This document shows positions 27,585 through 36,588 of a stretch of DNA of 51,044 nt, in pieces (position 1 is the stretch's first letter; each line of letters begins with the position of its first letter). The stretch is from Bacteroidales bacterium (GTDB lineage: Bacteria; Bacteroidota; Bacteroidia; Bacteroidales; UBA12077), in contig JAHOYT010000029.1 in the NCBI GenBank assembly GCA_019038645.1, positions 1 to 51,044 on the forward strand, in the 5' to 3' direction. The notes beneath the pieces are model-generated. The model searched no databases. It was not told where the DNA came from and saw only the letters and a program-made list of their open reading frames with translations. The translations under genes and the position numbers were made by a program.

Positions 27585-27595
27585 TGAGCTGTTAT
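27567..27595. terminator. Palindromic hairpin between convergent operons
   Basis: Fourteen-base arms ATAACAGCTCATTA (27567-27580) and TAATGAGCTGTTAT (27582-27595) are perfectly complementary around one base. The upstream gene's stop codon lies within it. It is followed by AT-rich sequence but no long T run, so strength is uncertain. It separates the purD operon from the convergent minus-strand operon. Confidence 0.6.
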
Positions 27596-27621
27596 AAATT
27601 ATAAATGGTATAGTGGAAAGA

Positions 27622-28071
27622 TTATAATCTTTTTACAAAGGATAATAATGCAACTGCCAAACCCTGATCTCCTTCCTTAAAGGAAATAAAAATATGGTAT
27701 ACACCCGTTGTGGTGCATTTAAAATCAAAGGTAGGATAACTTTTTCCTGTTGCAACAACATAGTTAGTTCCCAGCAACCTGTTATTATCATATAACTGAA
27801 TAATTGCTTCTCCGGAATAGTCTTTCGAATTGCAAATAGAAAAACGATATTGTGTGCTTTTGCTTAATACAACTGAATGACGTGCAGTAGGAGGTTCTTC
27901 TCCCGGTTTCGCAGCTTCCAGTTTAATCTGAAAATCCTTTAAATAAGTAGCATCACCGGCTATAATACCACAAATATCAACTAATTCTTGTCCTGATTGT
28001 GCAAAGGATTTGTTGGTATTTCCCAGAATGATGATTGCAAATAAGGCAAAAATTATATAAAAGTATCTCAT
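27622..28071 (-). CDS. Small exported protein of unknown function
   Basis: A 149-aa protein with a Sec signal peptide (MRYFYIIFALFAIIILGNTNKSFAQ). The mature part of about 124 residues looks beta-rich: STQYRFSICNSKDYSGEAIIQLYDNN, then TYPTFDFKC-like and GVYHIFISFKEG segments, similar in layout to small periplasmic beta-sandwich domains that follow a lipid or sugar-binding pattern. No family was recognised. It begins 2 bp after the lipoprotein gene, so the two are co-transcribed and may work together. Confidence 0.7.
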   Translation of the reverse strand: MRYFYIIFALFAIIILGNTNKSFAQSGQELVDICGIIAGDATYLKDFQIKLEAAKPGEEPPTARHSVVLSKSTQYRFSICNSKDYSGEAIIQLYDNNRLLGTNYVVATGKSYPTFDFKCTTTGVYHIFISFKEGDQGLAVALLSFVKRL

Positions 28072-28073
28072 AT

Positions 28074-28985
28074 TTACAACTGTATTATATTATTCCGAAC
28101 CTCTACAGTTTTATCAATAATTCTCATCAATGTTTTATTGGAGATTTCAATATACTGTTTGTCATTTTGTTTTATAATCAACATACCATCTTCTTCAACT
28201 GCTTCAGGTTCTCCCATCTCGTAGGTTATAGTCACTTCTCTGTAAATCTCTTGAATCTCAGTTAAATCATCGATTAATTCCTTGAAGCGTGGATCTCTTT
28301 CGTAATTTTTTAATAGTAACATTAAATTACTTAAAATTATTTTCTGTTCTCCTATTTTTTCAGAAAGTTCAGCATTTGGAGACTCTTTAATAACCTCGCC
28401 TAATAAATACATACTTTCAATCCACACACCAGCAACAATTAAAGAACTTAAATTACTACGATTATTTTCATTCAAATACCGGTCCATTTGGTTAAAATTC
28501 TGAACTGAAATTGTCATTAATGAATCAAGATTCTGATTATTAGTAACTAAGCGTTTTAGTGTTGAAAAATCAAAGAACTGTCCCACTCGTATTCCGTCAG
28601 CGAGTGTTTTTATAGCAGAAATATAATCGATAACTGCACCTGTTTTATTATACATATTCTGATAACCAAGATCAGCACCATAAATACCTAGTCCCAGGGC
28701 TTTTTGAAAGCTTGTGTTATAATTATCAATATAATCAGTACTGGCAAGATAATTTTTTGAATACGGAACTCCAACTGCTTTTATCAAAGCTGCAATTTCT
28801 ACAGGGGAAGATATATTTTGAACAATTTCTTCCATTGCCTGTTCAGAAATTTCCAGTTCTCCTTCATACAGAATGGAATCAGGCACCTCAAATTCAGTAG
28901 AAAAATCTGTGTCCTTTTGTTTATCAGATCGGCAGGCTGAAAATATTAATAATAGTAATAGTATGTATATCAATCGTTTGCTCAT
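28074..28985 (-). CDS. Putative lipoprotein of unknown function
   Basis: A 303-aa protein with a lipoprotein signal ([18 protein letters not shown]), where Cys18 follows a hydrophobic stretch and would be lipidated. The mature region is mostly helical and acidic, with segments such as SAIKTLADGIRVGQFFDFSTLKRLV and IKESPNAELSEKIGEQKIILSNLML. No domain was recognised. ATG 28985 is preferred to an upstream TTG in the same frame. It lies 78 bp after the ABC transporter gene and has its own possible -7 element, so it may be a separate transcript with the 149-aa protein gene. Confidence 0.7.
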   Translation of the reverse strand: MSKRLIYILLLLLIFSACRSDKQKDTDFSTEFEVPDSILYEGELEISEQAMEEIVQNISSPVEIAALIKAVGVPYSKNYLASTDYIDNYNTSFQKALGLGIYGADLGYQNMYNKTGAVIDYISAIKTLADGIRVGQFFDFSTLKRLVTNNQNLDSLMTISVQNFNQMDRYLNENNRSNLSSLIVAGVWIESMYLLGEVIKESPNAELSEKIGEQKIILSNLMLLLKNYERDPRFKELIDDLTEIQEIYREVTITYEMGEPEAVEEDGMLIIKQNDKQYIEISNKTLMRIIDKTVEVRNNIIQL

Positions 28986-29015
28986 AATCAATATGGTTGT
29001 TTTTCACTTATACTG

Positions 29016-29023
29016 CAAATTTA
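29016..29023 (-). promoter_or_regulatory. Possible promoter -7 element of the lipoprotein gene
   Basis: TAAATTTG on the minus strand, 30 bp upstream of the ATG at 28985, matches TAnnTTTG. No TTG is found at the right distance, so it may be a weak internal promoter of the large operon. Confidence 0.4.
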
Positions 29024-29063
29024 ACACATCTTATAAAGATATAAAAATATTCAATATCTCGTA

Positions 29064-32000
29064 TTATTTTTTAAACTTAATCTTTTCAGGCAGATCAAGT
29101 AGTTTTTTTAGTACTTCGTAATACAGAGTGATATAGAAAAAGATTGTCATTATCCAGACAAAAATCATATTAAACCAGAATGTATCATGATATTTTCCTG
29201 CAAAATACTTTCTGGGTGCGTAAAAGTGAGACCTGAAATTAAAATAGCCCTCAATATCCGGATCTCTGTAGACAGGATCTACTTGTTGTACTAATTCGTC
29301 TTTATATTGTATAATCTTATTTTTTTCAAACACCTTTTTTACCTGATCTTCAACACTCTCATTGTGGAAAGCATCACGCTTATTACGGTATAAATCAGGG
29401 GTAGTTTTTAACAGATAACGAATTTTATTTTCTTTTTCATTATTTGCTTTTTGAAATATAGTACTATAATAGGAATCCAGGTTATCTATAAATTCTCTGG
29501 TTTTACTAATTACAATATCGTTTAACAAAGCTGTATCTAACTGATGTCCTGACTCAAGTGGTATCCCGGTTCTTATTTCTTCCTTGGGGAGTTCAGTTTT
29601 TAGTAACCTTAAACTATTTGTTATATTCTTTTTTACTTCCTGATTATCTTCAAATTTACACCAGTTATCTTCAATGTAGACAAGATGTTTATCCAGTTCA
29701 GGAATATAATAAACCTGTTTAAAGTCGGCATTACTTTCACGTTTTTCTATTTCGTAGAAATTCTTCTCAAATTCATTATTTTTAAACTGGTTTACCATTA
29801 AGGCCTCAAAGGACCACTTGGTAGGCATGAATTCTGCAATAAACGGAACTTTTTTCACACTTCCGATTGAACGATTCATTTTATCAAAAGGAAACATTGC
29901 GCCGCTTAATATCATCATTGGAATCATTACCAGCGGAATAAGTATATATATTGTAACAGCAGAATTAAAGGATGCTGAAACATTTAATCCCATCATATTG
30001 GCAAATGCTGCAGTTGTAAAAAGTGCAAACCAGTATTCAAATGTCATTTCCTTTATACCTAAAATATTGTTTGCTATTAAAACGAACAAAATGGCCTGAA
30101 TAGCAGAAATAGTGAACAGTATAAATATTTTTGAAATAAGATAACTGGATCGACTTAAATTAAGAAATGCTTCACGTTTTAATATTTTTCTGTCGCGGAA
30201 TATCTCTTCGGCACTTACAGTTAACCCCAGAAACAAGGCAACAATAAGGCCCATAAATATATAAATATGAATATTTTCGTTTTCCCTGAATATGTAAAGA
30301 TTGGAATTAGGGTCAGCAATGTAACGAATAATGTATGACAGGATAAAACCAAGTACCGGAGCTTCTAACAGGTTTAGGGCTATATATTGTGTATTGCTTA
30401 TTTTAGAAAGGAAGTCCCGAATTGTATAAATCTTTAATTGTTTAATCCACGAGGGAATATTAAGAGTGGTAGGGGGGGCGTCTTTTACATCCTGAATTTC
30501 TTCAATTTTAATATTTTCATCAAAATTTTCTTCCCATTTTAAAGGAGAGATTTTTCTTTTCGGTGTGTATTTCCCGTATTCATCAACTACTTTAGCCTCT
30601 ATAATGTTAAAAATAAGTTCAGGGTTAACATTACCACAGGTAGGGCATTCTCCAACATCACTATTGATTTGTGCATCAAGTCGTTTAAAGTACATTACCC
30701 CTTCAACAGGATTGCCGTAATAAATCATATAGCCACCAGTATCCAGAATCATCATATTGTCAAACATTTTATATATGTCTGATGATGGCTGATGTATAAC
30801 AACAAAAATGAGTTTCCCTTTAAGGGCAAGCTCTCTAAGCAGGTCCATAACATTTTCGGAGTCTCTGGAAGAAAGACCCGAGGTAGGTTCGTCAACTAAA
30901 AGGATTGACGGTTCTCTGATAAGTTCAAGGGCAATGTTCAATCTTTTTCGTTGTCCTCCACTAATCATTTTGTTCATCGGAGAGCCAACTTTCAGGTCTT
31001 TTCGATCGTATAAACCTAAACTTGTAAGAGTTTTACTTACCAGTTCAACAATTTCTTCTTCCGATTTATCATTGAAACAAAGCTTGGCATTATAGTAAAG
31101 GTTCTGAAAAACCGTTAATTCCTCAATAAGTAAATCATCCTGAGGGATATAACCAATAACTCCTTCGAGTTTTTCTTTTTCCTTATGAAGGTTTATTCCG
31201 TTTATTAGTATTTCTCCTGAAGTGGGTACGTTTAATCCTGTGAGAACACTAAGCAGGGTAGTTTTTCCTGCACCGCTGGCACCCATAAGGCCTATTAATT
31301 TACCCTGATCTTCTGAGAAATTTATATTTCTTAATCCAACACCACCGTTCGGGAAAACAAAGTTTATATCTCTTGCAATATAAGAGATTTTTGTTGCGCT
31401 ACTATCTGTTAAATAATGTGCAACAATATCGCTATAATATATAGGTTTACCTTTTGGTAGCTTAATTGTACCTCCGCTTGCAAACAAGTATATTCTGTTA
31501 TTGTTAACCGGAAGACCATTAAGGAACAGATCTTCGTTACCATTGTAACGCATAAAATAGAGATCTGCGCTTTTAACCTGAAGGATAAAGATGTTGCCGT
31601 CTAAGGCCTCAACTCTAAAGTGTTTAGCATTTTTACACTCACTCTCTTTATCATTAATGATAAGATTGCCGACACTATCAATTTCTGAGATTTCGTTATT
31701 AATAACAAAACTTTCAACACTTTGAAATTCTTCTTTGGTTAGCTTAAATACTTCGGCAACTGTATTAATAATTGCCATTCGTTGTTCGGAGAACTTTCTA
31801 TCGGCATTTACCAACTCAAAAAGTCTTACCAAAACAATAACCTTTTGCTTTTGAGTAAGAGTTTTGTTAATTTTTTTACATAATCCCAGGATTCGAACAG
31901 AATCTTTAACAGAAGTTAATTTTACCGTTTCATTTTTTTCTACTTTCTCTCCTGTGATACCGGCTTTTTCATCAAAAAGAGCCATGTATTCAGGCACTAC

Positions 32001-32126
32001 TTCATCATTTAATTGTTGAGTTAAGAAGTTTTTTACGAATTCCCTTTCACTGGATTCTACACCTTCGTCTTGTTTTGCAATAATAGCAAACAACTGCATA
32101 AGGGCTCTTAAAATCTCTTCACTCAT
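29064..32126 (-). CDS. ABCG-type ABC transporter with TerB-like and FHA-like N-terminal regions
   Basis: A 1020-aa fused ATPase-permease. Residues 1-150 are helical and resemble a TerB/DjlA domain (LMQLFAIIAKQDEGVESSEREF). Residues about 155-245 are beta-rich and FHA-like (LFLNGLPVNNNRIYLFASGG). The ATPase has Walker A GASGAGKTT, signature MISGGQRKRLNIALE and Walker B ILLVDEPTSGLSS. A linker carries a CPTCGN motif. The ABC2-type membrane region starts near residue 590, with a long soluble insert of about 200 residues before the final helix. The transported substrate is unknown. It lies 47 bp after the SiaC-like gene in the same operon, so it may be the output of that switch. A C7 run lies in the linker (30472-30478). 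Confidence 0.85.
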   Translation of the reverse strand: MSEEILRALMQLFAIIAKQDEGVESSEREFVKNFLTQQLNDEVVPEYMALFDEKAGITGEKVEKNETVKLTSVKDSVRILGLCKKINKTLTQKQKVIVLVRLFELVNADRKFSEQRMAIINTVAEVFKLTKEEFQSVESFVINNEISEIDSVGNLIINDKESECKNAKHFRVEALDGNIFILQVKSADLYFMRYNGNEDLFLNGLPVNNNRIYLFASGGTIKLPKGKPIYYSDIVAHYLTDSSATKISYIARDINFVFPNGGVGLRNINFSEDQGKLIGLMGASGAGKTTLLSVLTGLNVPTSGEILINGINLHKEKEKLEGVIGYIPQDDLLIEELTVFQNLYYNAKLCFNDKSEEEIVELVSKTLTSLGLYDRKDLKVGSPMNKMISGGQRKRLNIALELIREPSILLVDEPTSGLSSRDSENVMDLLRELALKGKLIFVVIHQPSSDIYKMFDNMMILDTGGYMIYYGNPVEGVMYFKRLDAQINSDVGECPTCGNVNPELIFNIIEAKVVDEYGKYTPKRKISPLKWEENFDENIKIEEIQDVKDAPPTTLNIPSWIKQLKIYTIRDFLSKISNTQYIALNLLEAPVLGFILSYIIRYIADPNSNLYIFRENENIHIYIFMGLIVALFLGLTVSAEEIFRDRKILKREAFLNLSRSSYLISKIFILFTISAIQAILFVLIANNILGIKEMTFEYWFALFTTAAFANMMGLNVSASFNSAVTIYILIPLVMIPMMILSGAMFPFDKMNRSIGSVKKVPFIAEFMPTKWSFEALMVNQFKNNEFEKNFYEIEKRESNADFKQVYYIPELDKHLVYIEDNWCKFEDNQEVKKNITNSLRLLKTELPKEEIRTGIPLESGHQLDTALLNDIVISKTREFIDNLDSYYSTIFQKANNEKENKIRYLLKTTPDLYRNKRDAFHNESVEDQVKKVFEKNKIIQYKDELVQQVDPVYRDPDIEGYFNFRSHFYAPRKYFAGKYHDTFWFNMIFVWIMTIFFYITLYYEVLKKLLDLPEKIKFKK

Positions 32127-32173
32127 AATTTTAAGTTAAAAAATGACACAAGAAAAATAACAATTACCTGCAA

Positions 32174-32554
32174 TTACATTGTATAACTTACCTGTTCAAA
32201 CGGTATATCAACAATATCAGCATACTCTTCACCTGCCTCTTCCATATCCTCGTCGTCATCGGGGAAGAACCATTTAATTACAACTTCTTTACCATTCTCG
32301 TGCATTTCTTCAAGTTTCATTAAAATGTCAAGAATTAATTTTGAAGATGCGGTGTTAAAGTAAACAAGTTTAAACGCGAAAACGGTTTTGTCATTTGCTT
32401 CATCCTGATAATCTTCCAGCCAGTTTAATACAGGCTCATAAAATGTAGTTACGTCTTCAGGTAGCGATCTGCCTGAAATTTCAAAAATACCATTGTCTTT
32501 ATCAAGAATAATGGTTGGAGTATCGTCAGTACCTTTGAGCTTTATTACTTCCAT
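32174..32554 (-). CDS. SiaC-like phosphoprotein (DUF1987)
   Basis: A 126-aa protein of the DUF1987/SiaC family, with an acidic C-terminus (FFPDDDEDMEEAGEEYADI). In Pseudomonas aeruginosa SiaC is phosphorylated on Thr68 by SiaB and dephosphorylated by SiaA, and unphosphorylated SiaC activates the diguanylate cyclase SiaD. Thr68 is present here in the segment VYFNTASSK. The kinase gene lies 12 bp upstream and a PP2C-type phosphatase before that. No diguanylate cyclase is in the window, so the partner is unknown. Confidence 0.88.
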   Translation of the reverse strand: MEVIKLKGTDDTPTIILDKDNGIFEISGRSLPEDVTTFYEPVLNWLEDYQDEANDKTVFAFKLVYFNTASSKLILDILMKLEEMHENGKEVVIKWFFPDDDEDMEEAGEEYADIVDIPFEQVSYTM

Positions 32555-32566
32555 AATATTAATTAT

Positions 32567-33142
32567 TTAAGCGTTTCTAGAAATTGATGATGTTAACAAG
32601 AAAAACGAACTTCCTTCGTCAATGGGTAAAAAGTGGTATTCAAGTTTATTGCCTGTTTTTCGGGCTATGTCAATAAACCCTAATCCGGCACCACCTTTTT
32701 CAGAAAGTCTTCCTTCTTTCATCTGGTTTTTATAAAGCTGCTTAAGACCTTCTTTGTCTAAGCTGTTAATCTGGTTGAGCATCTCGGTAAGTTCTTCGAT
32801 TTTATCATTTTCGATAACATTACCTGTTGTTACATGATAATCTTTTTTTCCTTTGCTTACCATGAATATGCCTCGGCCTGCAAAAAGAAAATCATCAGAC
32901 CCAAATGAATCTGCATGTTTACTAATGTTTTGCAAACACTCAACCATTACGTGGAATACCTTCTTTTGTACAGAATTATCTTCTGACTCCTTAGCCATAT
33001 TTGATTCTGTTAAAGAAGTAAATGCTTTGGTAATCTGGTGAGTTATTTCACCTTCGTATACCAAAGTAATTTCGTGAGCCTTCATAGATCTGTAAAAATC
33101 ATAAACAAATTCCAGAAAGCCTTTTACATTACTTTTATCCAT
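32567..33142 (-). CDS. SiaB-like protein kinase (DUF6272)
   Basis: A 191-aa protein of the SiaB family, which is related to GHKL-type ATPases and to anti-sigma kinases such as SpoIIAB. The segment VFHVMVECLQNISKHADSFG (about residues 72-91) corresponds to the N-box, and GGAGLGFIDIARKTGNKLEY (about 149-168) to the glycine-rich ATP lid region. It is expected to phosphorylate the downstream SiaC-like protein on Thr68. It is encoded between the PP2C phosphatase (38 bp upstream) and SiaC (12 bp downstream), the order SiaA-SiaB-SiaC of the Pseudomonas locus. Confidence 0.82.
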   Translation of the reverse strand: MDKSNVKGFLEFVYDFYRSMKAHEITLVYEGEITHQITKAFTSLTESNMAKESEDNSVQKKVFHVMVECLQNISKHADSFGSDDFLFAGRGIFMVSKGKKDYHVTTGNVIENDKIEELTEMLNQINSLDKEGLKQLYKNQMKEGRLSEKGGAGLGFIDIARKTGNKLEYHFLPIDEGSSFFLLTSSISRNA

Positions 33143-33180
33143 AGGTTGTAAAATTAATATTTATTAAAAATAATAAAAAA

Positions 33181-35790
33181 TTAAAATTCTATTCCAATTA
33201 ATAACACATCATCGATCTGTTTGTTTTTACCCATCCATTTTTTAAAATCAGTTTCAAACAAGTTTGAATACTGCTGCATGGAAAGATTTTTGTTTTCAGT
33301 AATAGTTGACCTGATGCGTTGAGGAGAGTATTTCCTTCCTTCAGGGCCGCCTACCTGATCCGGCATTCCATCAGAAAATATAAATACTTTATCTCCTTTT
33401 AATATTTCAATTGTATGATTTGCAAAGTCTTTTTCTGCTTTTTTTCTGTGGGGAATACCTCCGATAGCTTTTCTGTTCCCTTTATGTTCTAATAATTCTC
33501 CGTTTCTTAACAGATACAACGGTCGGTGTGCACCGGAATACTGTAATTCCTTCTTTTTTAAATCAATTCGGCAAAAAGCGATATCCATTCCGTCCCTGGC
33601 GTCTGCATCAACTCTGTCCTGTTTTAACGTATTTCTTACACCAAAGTGCAGTTTGTCAAGTATTTGTCCGGCAGTGTAATTAACATCATGATCAACAATG
33701 TTATTTAACTGAAAATACCCTATAAAGGATAAAAGTGCACCTGGAACACCATGTCCGGTACAATCAACTGCCGAAATATATAGTATATCCTCTTTTTTAA
33801 AGAACCATGGAAAATCGCCACTTACAACATCTCTTGGCATGTAGAAAATAAATGATTTTGGCAAATACTCCTGTAAAATTGCAGTGCTTGGGAGTATTGA
33901 TGTTTGAATACGCTGTGCATAATTTATACTCTCATTTATTTTTCTGTTTTTATCTTTTATTTCCAGCTCAATTTGTTTTGCTTCGGTGATATCGTGGCCG
34001 ACAAATAAAATAGTTTCAAGCTCATTTTCATTAAATTCAGGGATTGCATTAAAATTCATAATTCGCTCGCCTAACCTGGCGGTTGGCATTGTTAATTCCT
34101 GATTTAATTTTTGATTGGTTTTTCTTATTTGCCGGACTGTATCTTTAAAAAATGTTATTAATTCAGTCTTAATCTTTAAATCATCAAGCCTGCTATTCAT
34201 TATATCTTTAGATACAATGCCTATATAATCATCAACCATAGGATTCGCATAAAAGAATTGTCCTTTCGTATTCATCCTCAGAATTAAATCAGGACTGTTT
34301 TCAGAAAGAGATTGCATTTTACTTTTCATCCTCTCTTCTTTTTCAGCTCTTTTTCTTTCAGTTATATCCTGCGAATTAAGAATAACTCCATTTATAGCCG
34401 GATCATTGAGTAAGTTTCGCCCGGTTGTTTCAATGTGAATCTTTTTACCGTCTTTTTTAATATAAGTGTACTGAATAGTTCTTGGAGTATGCTGATCTTC
34501 CAGTAATTGCTCAAACATTTCCTTCATAGCTGCTTCTCCTTTTGCAGTTAATCTGTCCATGTCCTTACCGTTCATCATTTCTTCGGGAGTATATCCAAGA
34601 ATTTTCGTAACCGATGGGCTTTCGTATTTTAATTTAATTTCACTGTCATAAATTGAAATAACCTCGGAGGCATTTTCAAGCAAAGAATGTAAGCGTTTTT
34701 GGGCATTTCCAACCTCTTTAATTTGAGTTCCAAGATTTTTGTTTGATATCTCCAGCTCTTCCTGTGTGGCCCTCATCTCTTCCGCATTCTGCCGAAGCTG
34801 CTCTTCATTAGCTTTAAGTTCAACAGTCATTTGTTGAGATTCCTGAAGCAGCTTCTCCGTTTTTTGATTCATACTTAAATTATACAGAGTACGGGCTATA
34901 ATCTCACCTAATTCTTTTAAAAACTTAATTGTTAACGCGGGAAATTCATCCTCAATTGATGCAAATTCGAGGATTCCCTGAAGTTTTTCTTCAGTAATTA
35001 GCGGAACAATTAAAATACTGGATGGTTTTTTATCACCTAGGATTCCTGATGTTATGGTTGTATAATTTTCGGGGATTTCTGTACGATAAACAATATCCTG
35101 CTCATATGCACATTGCCCGATGAGTCCTTCACCTATTCTGAATTCCTGTGTAACATATCTTTTTCTGTTATATGCATATGTTGCACGGTTAATAAGTTTG
35201 TTTTCTTCGTTATCAAAAATATAAAATGTACCCTGAATAATATTAATGTATTTTATAAGCTGAACAATTACTTCATAAGCCAGTTCATCTATATTATTAT
35301 GCATTCGAAGAATACGCGAAATTAAATCTTTCCCTTCTGAAATCCAGTTTTGTTCTTTCTCATTTTTATTATTAGAAAGTAAATTATCCCGCATTACGAT
35401 TAATGATCTGCCAATAATATCATCAGCATCAACATCCTGATCTTCATCATCATAAACACCCTCGCCAATTTTTTTGGCAAAAATTGCATTTCGATTTATG
35501 TCCTGATCACGTTGTTCTATTATAAGTTTAAATACTTTATTGTCTTTTTCTCTCTTTCTTACAGAAAAGTAAAGAGTAATACCAACAACAAATGGTAGTA
35601 AATCTATAAGCCAGTGTACAGGATTGTTTATATGGATTTCTTTTATTGTATAAAAAGAAACGCTTAGATTATTAGTAATAATATCTGTTATCCATGAAAT
35701 GAAAAGAAAAATCAGAGAAATTCCAATTCCAATAATTATATCATTATAGGAAACGGAACTAATTTGTGTCTTATTTTTCTTTAAAGCCAT
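33181..35790 (-). CDS. Membrane GAF-PAS-PAS-PP2C phosphatase (SiaA-like)
   Basis: An 869-aa sensor phosphatase. Two membrane helices (about 18-37 and 60-78) are followed by a GAF domain (about 150-310), a Glu-rich coiled coil (about 312-365), two PAS domains (about 366-485 and 495-610) and a SpoIIE/PP2C domain (about 640-869). The PP2C metal-binding acids are all present: VVSGDFPWFF, AVDCTGHGVPGALLS, FIFSDGMPDQ and IDDVLLIG. It is expected to dephosphorylate the SiaC-like protein. In place of the HAMP sensor of Pseudomonas SiaA, it uses intracellular GAF/PAS sensing. The EEMRAT sequence at residues 337-342 resembles half of a chemoreceptor methylation site. Confidence 0.88.
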   Translation of the reverse strand: MALKKNKTQISSVSYNDIIIGIGISLIFLFISWITDIITNNLSVSFYTIKEIHINNPVHWLIDLLPFVVGITLYFSVRKREKDNKVFKLIIEQRDQDINRNAIFAKKIGEGVYDDEDQDVDADDIIGRSLIVMRDNLLSNNKNEKEQNWISEGKDLISRILRMHNNIDELAYEVIVQLIKYINIIQGTFYIFDNEENKLINRATYAYNRKRYVTQEFRIGEGLIGQCAYEQDIVYRTEIPENYTTITSGILGDKKPSSILIVPLITEEKLQGILEFASIEDEFPALTIKFLKELGEIIARTLYNLSMNQKTEKLLQESQQMTVELKANEEQLRQNAEEMRATQEELEISNKNLGTQIKEVGNAQKRLHSLLENASEVISIYDSEIKLKYESPSVTKILGYTPEEMMNGKDMDRLTAKGEAAMKEMFEQLLEDQHTPRTIQYTYIKKDGKKIHIETTGRNLLNDPAINGVILNSQDITERKRAEKEERMKSKMQSLSENSPDLILRMNTKGQFFYANPMVDDYIGIVSKDIMNSRLDDLKIKTELITFFKDTVRQIRKTNQKLNQELTMPTARLGERIMNFNAIPEFNENELETILFVGHDITEAKQIELEIKDKNRKINESINYAQRIQTSILPSTAILQEYLPKSFIFYMPRDVVSGDFPWFFKKEDILYISAVDCTGHGVPGALLSFIGYFQLNNIVDHDVNYTAGQILDKLHFGVRNTLKQDRVDADARDGMDIAFCRIDLKKKELQYSGAHRPLYLLRNGELLEHKGNRKAIGGIPHRKKAEKDFANHTIEILKGDKVFIFSDGMPDQVGGPEGRKYSPQRIRSTITENKNLSMQQYSNLFETDFKKWMGKNKQIDDVLLIGIEF

Positions 35791-35805
35791 ATAACTAATA
35801 ATAAT

Positions 35806-36579
35806 TTAATACTTAATTAATTCTTTACCAATTTTATCTGAAATACTTTCAAATAGATCATTAAAGATTTTACTAAATTTTTTAAATGAAGCAAGTTCAA
35901 TAATCCCAACAGTTTCGTCATTAAGTATTATTGGCGCTATTAACAAATTATTTGGAGAACTGCTACCCAGGCCAGACAAAATAGTTGCATAATTTTCAGG
36001 GATTTCTTTCAGATTTAATGCCGTTTTATTTTTTGCAACCTGACCGGATAATGTTTCGCCGTATTTAAAACTTTTGGGTTGCTCTTCGCCAAAATAGGCA
36101 TATTTACCTGCAATATTGAAAATGTCGGATTCCTTTTCTTTCACAAAAAGTAAACCCTGAACTATATCAAACTCCTTAGCCAGATTGCTCAGGATTTTTT
36201 CAGAATATTTTATTAAATTTAATTTCGCATTTTCTTTGGGTAGAATTTTACTAATATAATATTCTATATTGGCTGTTTCTTCTTCAATAATTTCTTTGTC
36301 TGATTCCTTGTGTTTTGAATTATCTCCAATAATCTGAGTTTGCTTATTAGAATAAATATTTTCAGATTCGTTTTTATTTGTTAGCAGAATAAAAAGCACA
36401 AATAAAAATAAAACAAGTATTGCAGCCAGAATTAAAAGAAAGTAAATAATATTTTGATCTTCGAAAAGTTGATTGGAAAGAATCATATTTCGGATTTTAC
36501 CGAAAAGTGTAAAAAAAACAGTCAGCTCAATAATGAGCACGATAAATGCAAGTGTTTTATATATTTTTAAACGATTCAT
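35806..36579 (-). CDS. Membrane-anchored GAF domain protein
   Basis: A 257-aa protein with two N-terminal helices (about residues 10-30 and 42-65), a charged linker and a GAF domain (about 110-255). The GAF sequence closely resembles that of the neighbouring phosphatase: here EIPENYATILSGLGSS, there EIPENYTTITSGILGD. It lacks an output domain. It lies 15 bp upstream of the phosphatase and 9 bp downstream of the CheB-like gene. It may form mixed dimers with the phosphatase sensor or tune its signal; this is inference. Confidence 0.75.
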   Translation of the reverse strand: MNRLKIYKTLAFIVLIIELTVFFTLFGKIRNMILSNQLFEDQNIIYFLLILAAILVLFLFVLFILLTNKNESENIYSNKQTQIIGDNSKHKESDKEIIEEETANIEYYISKILPKENAKLNLIKYSEKILSNLAKEFDIVQGLLFVKEKESDIFNIAGKYAYFGEEQPKSFKYGETLSGQVAKNKTALNLKEIPENYATILSGLGSSSPNNLLIAPIILNDETVGIIELASFKKFSKIFNDLFESISDKIGKELIKY

Positions 36580-36588
36580 TTAAAACTG

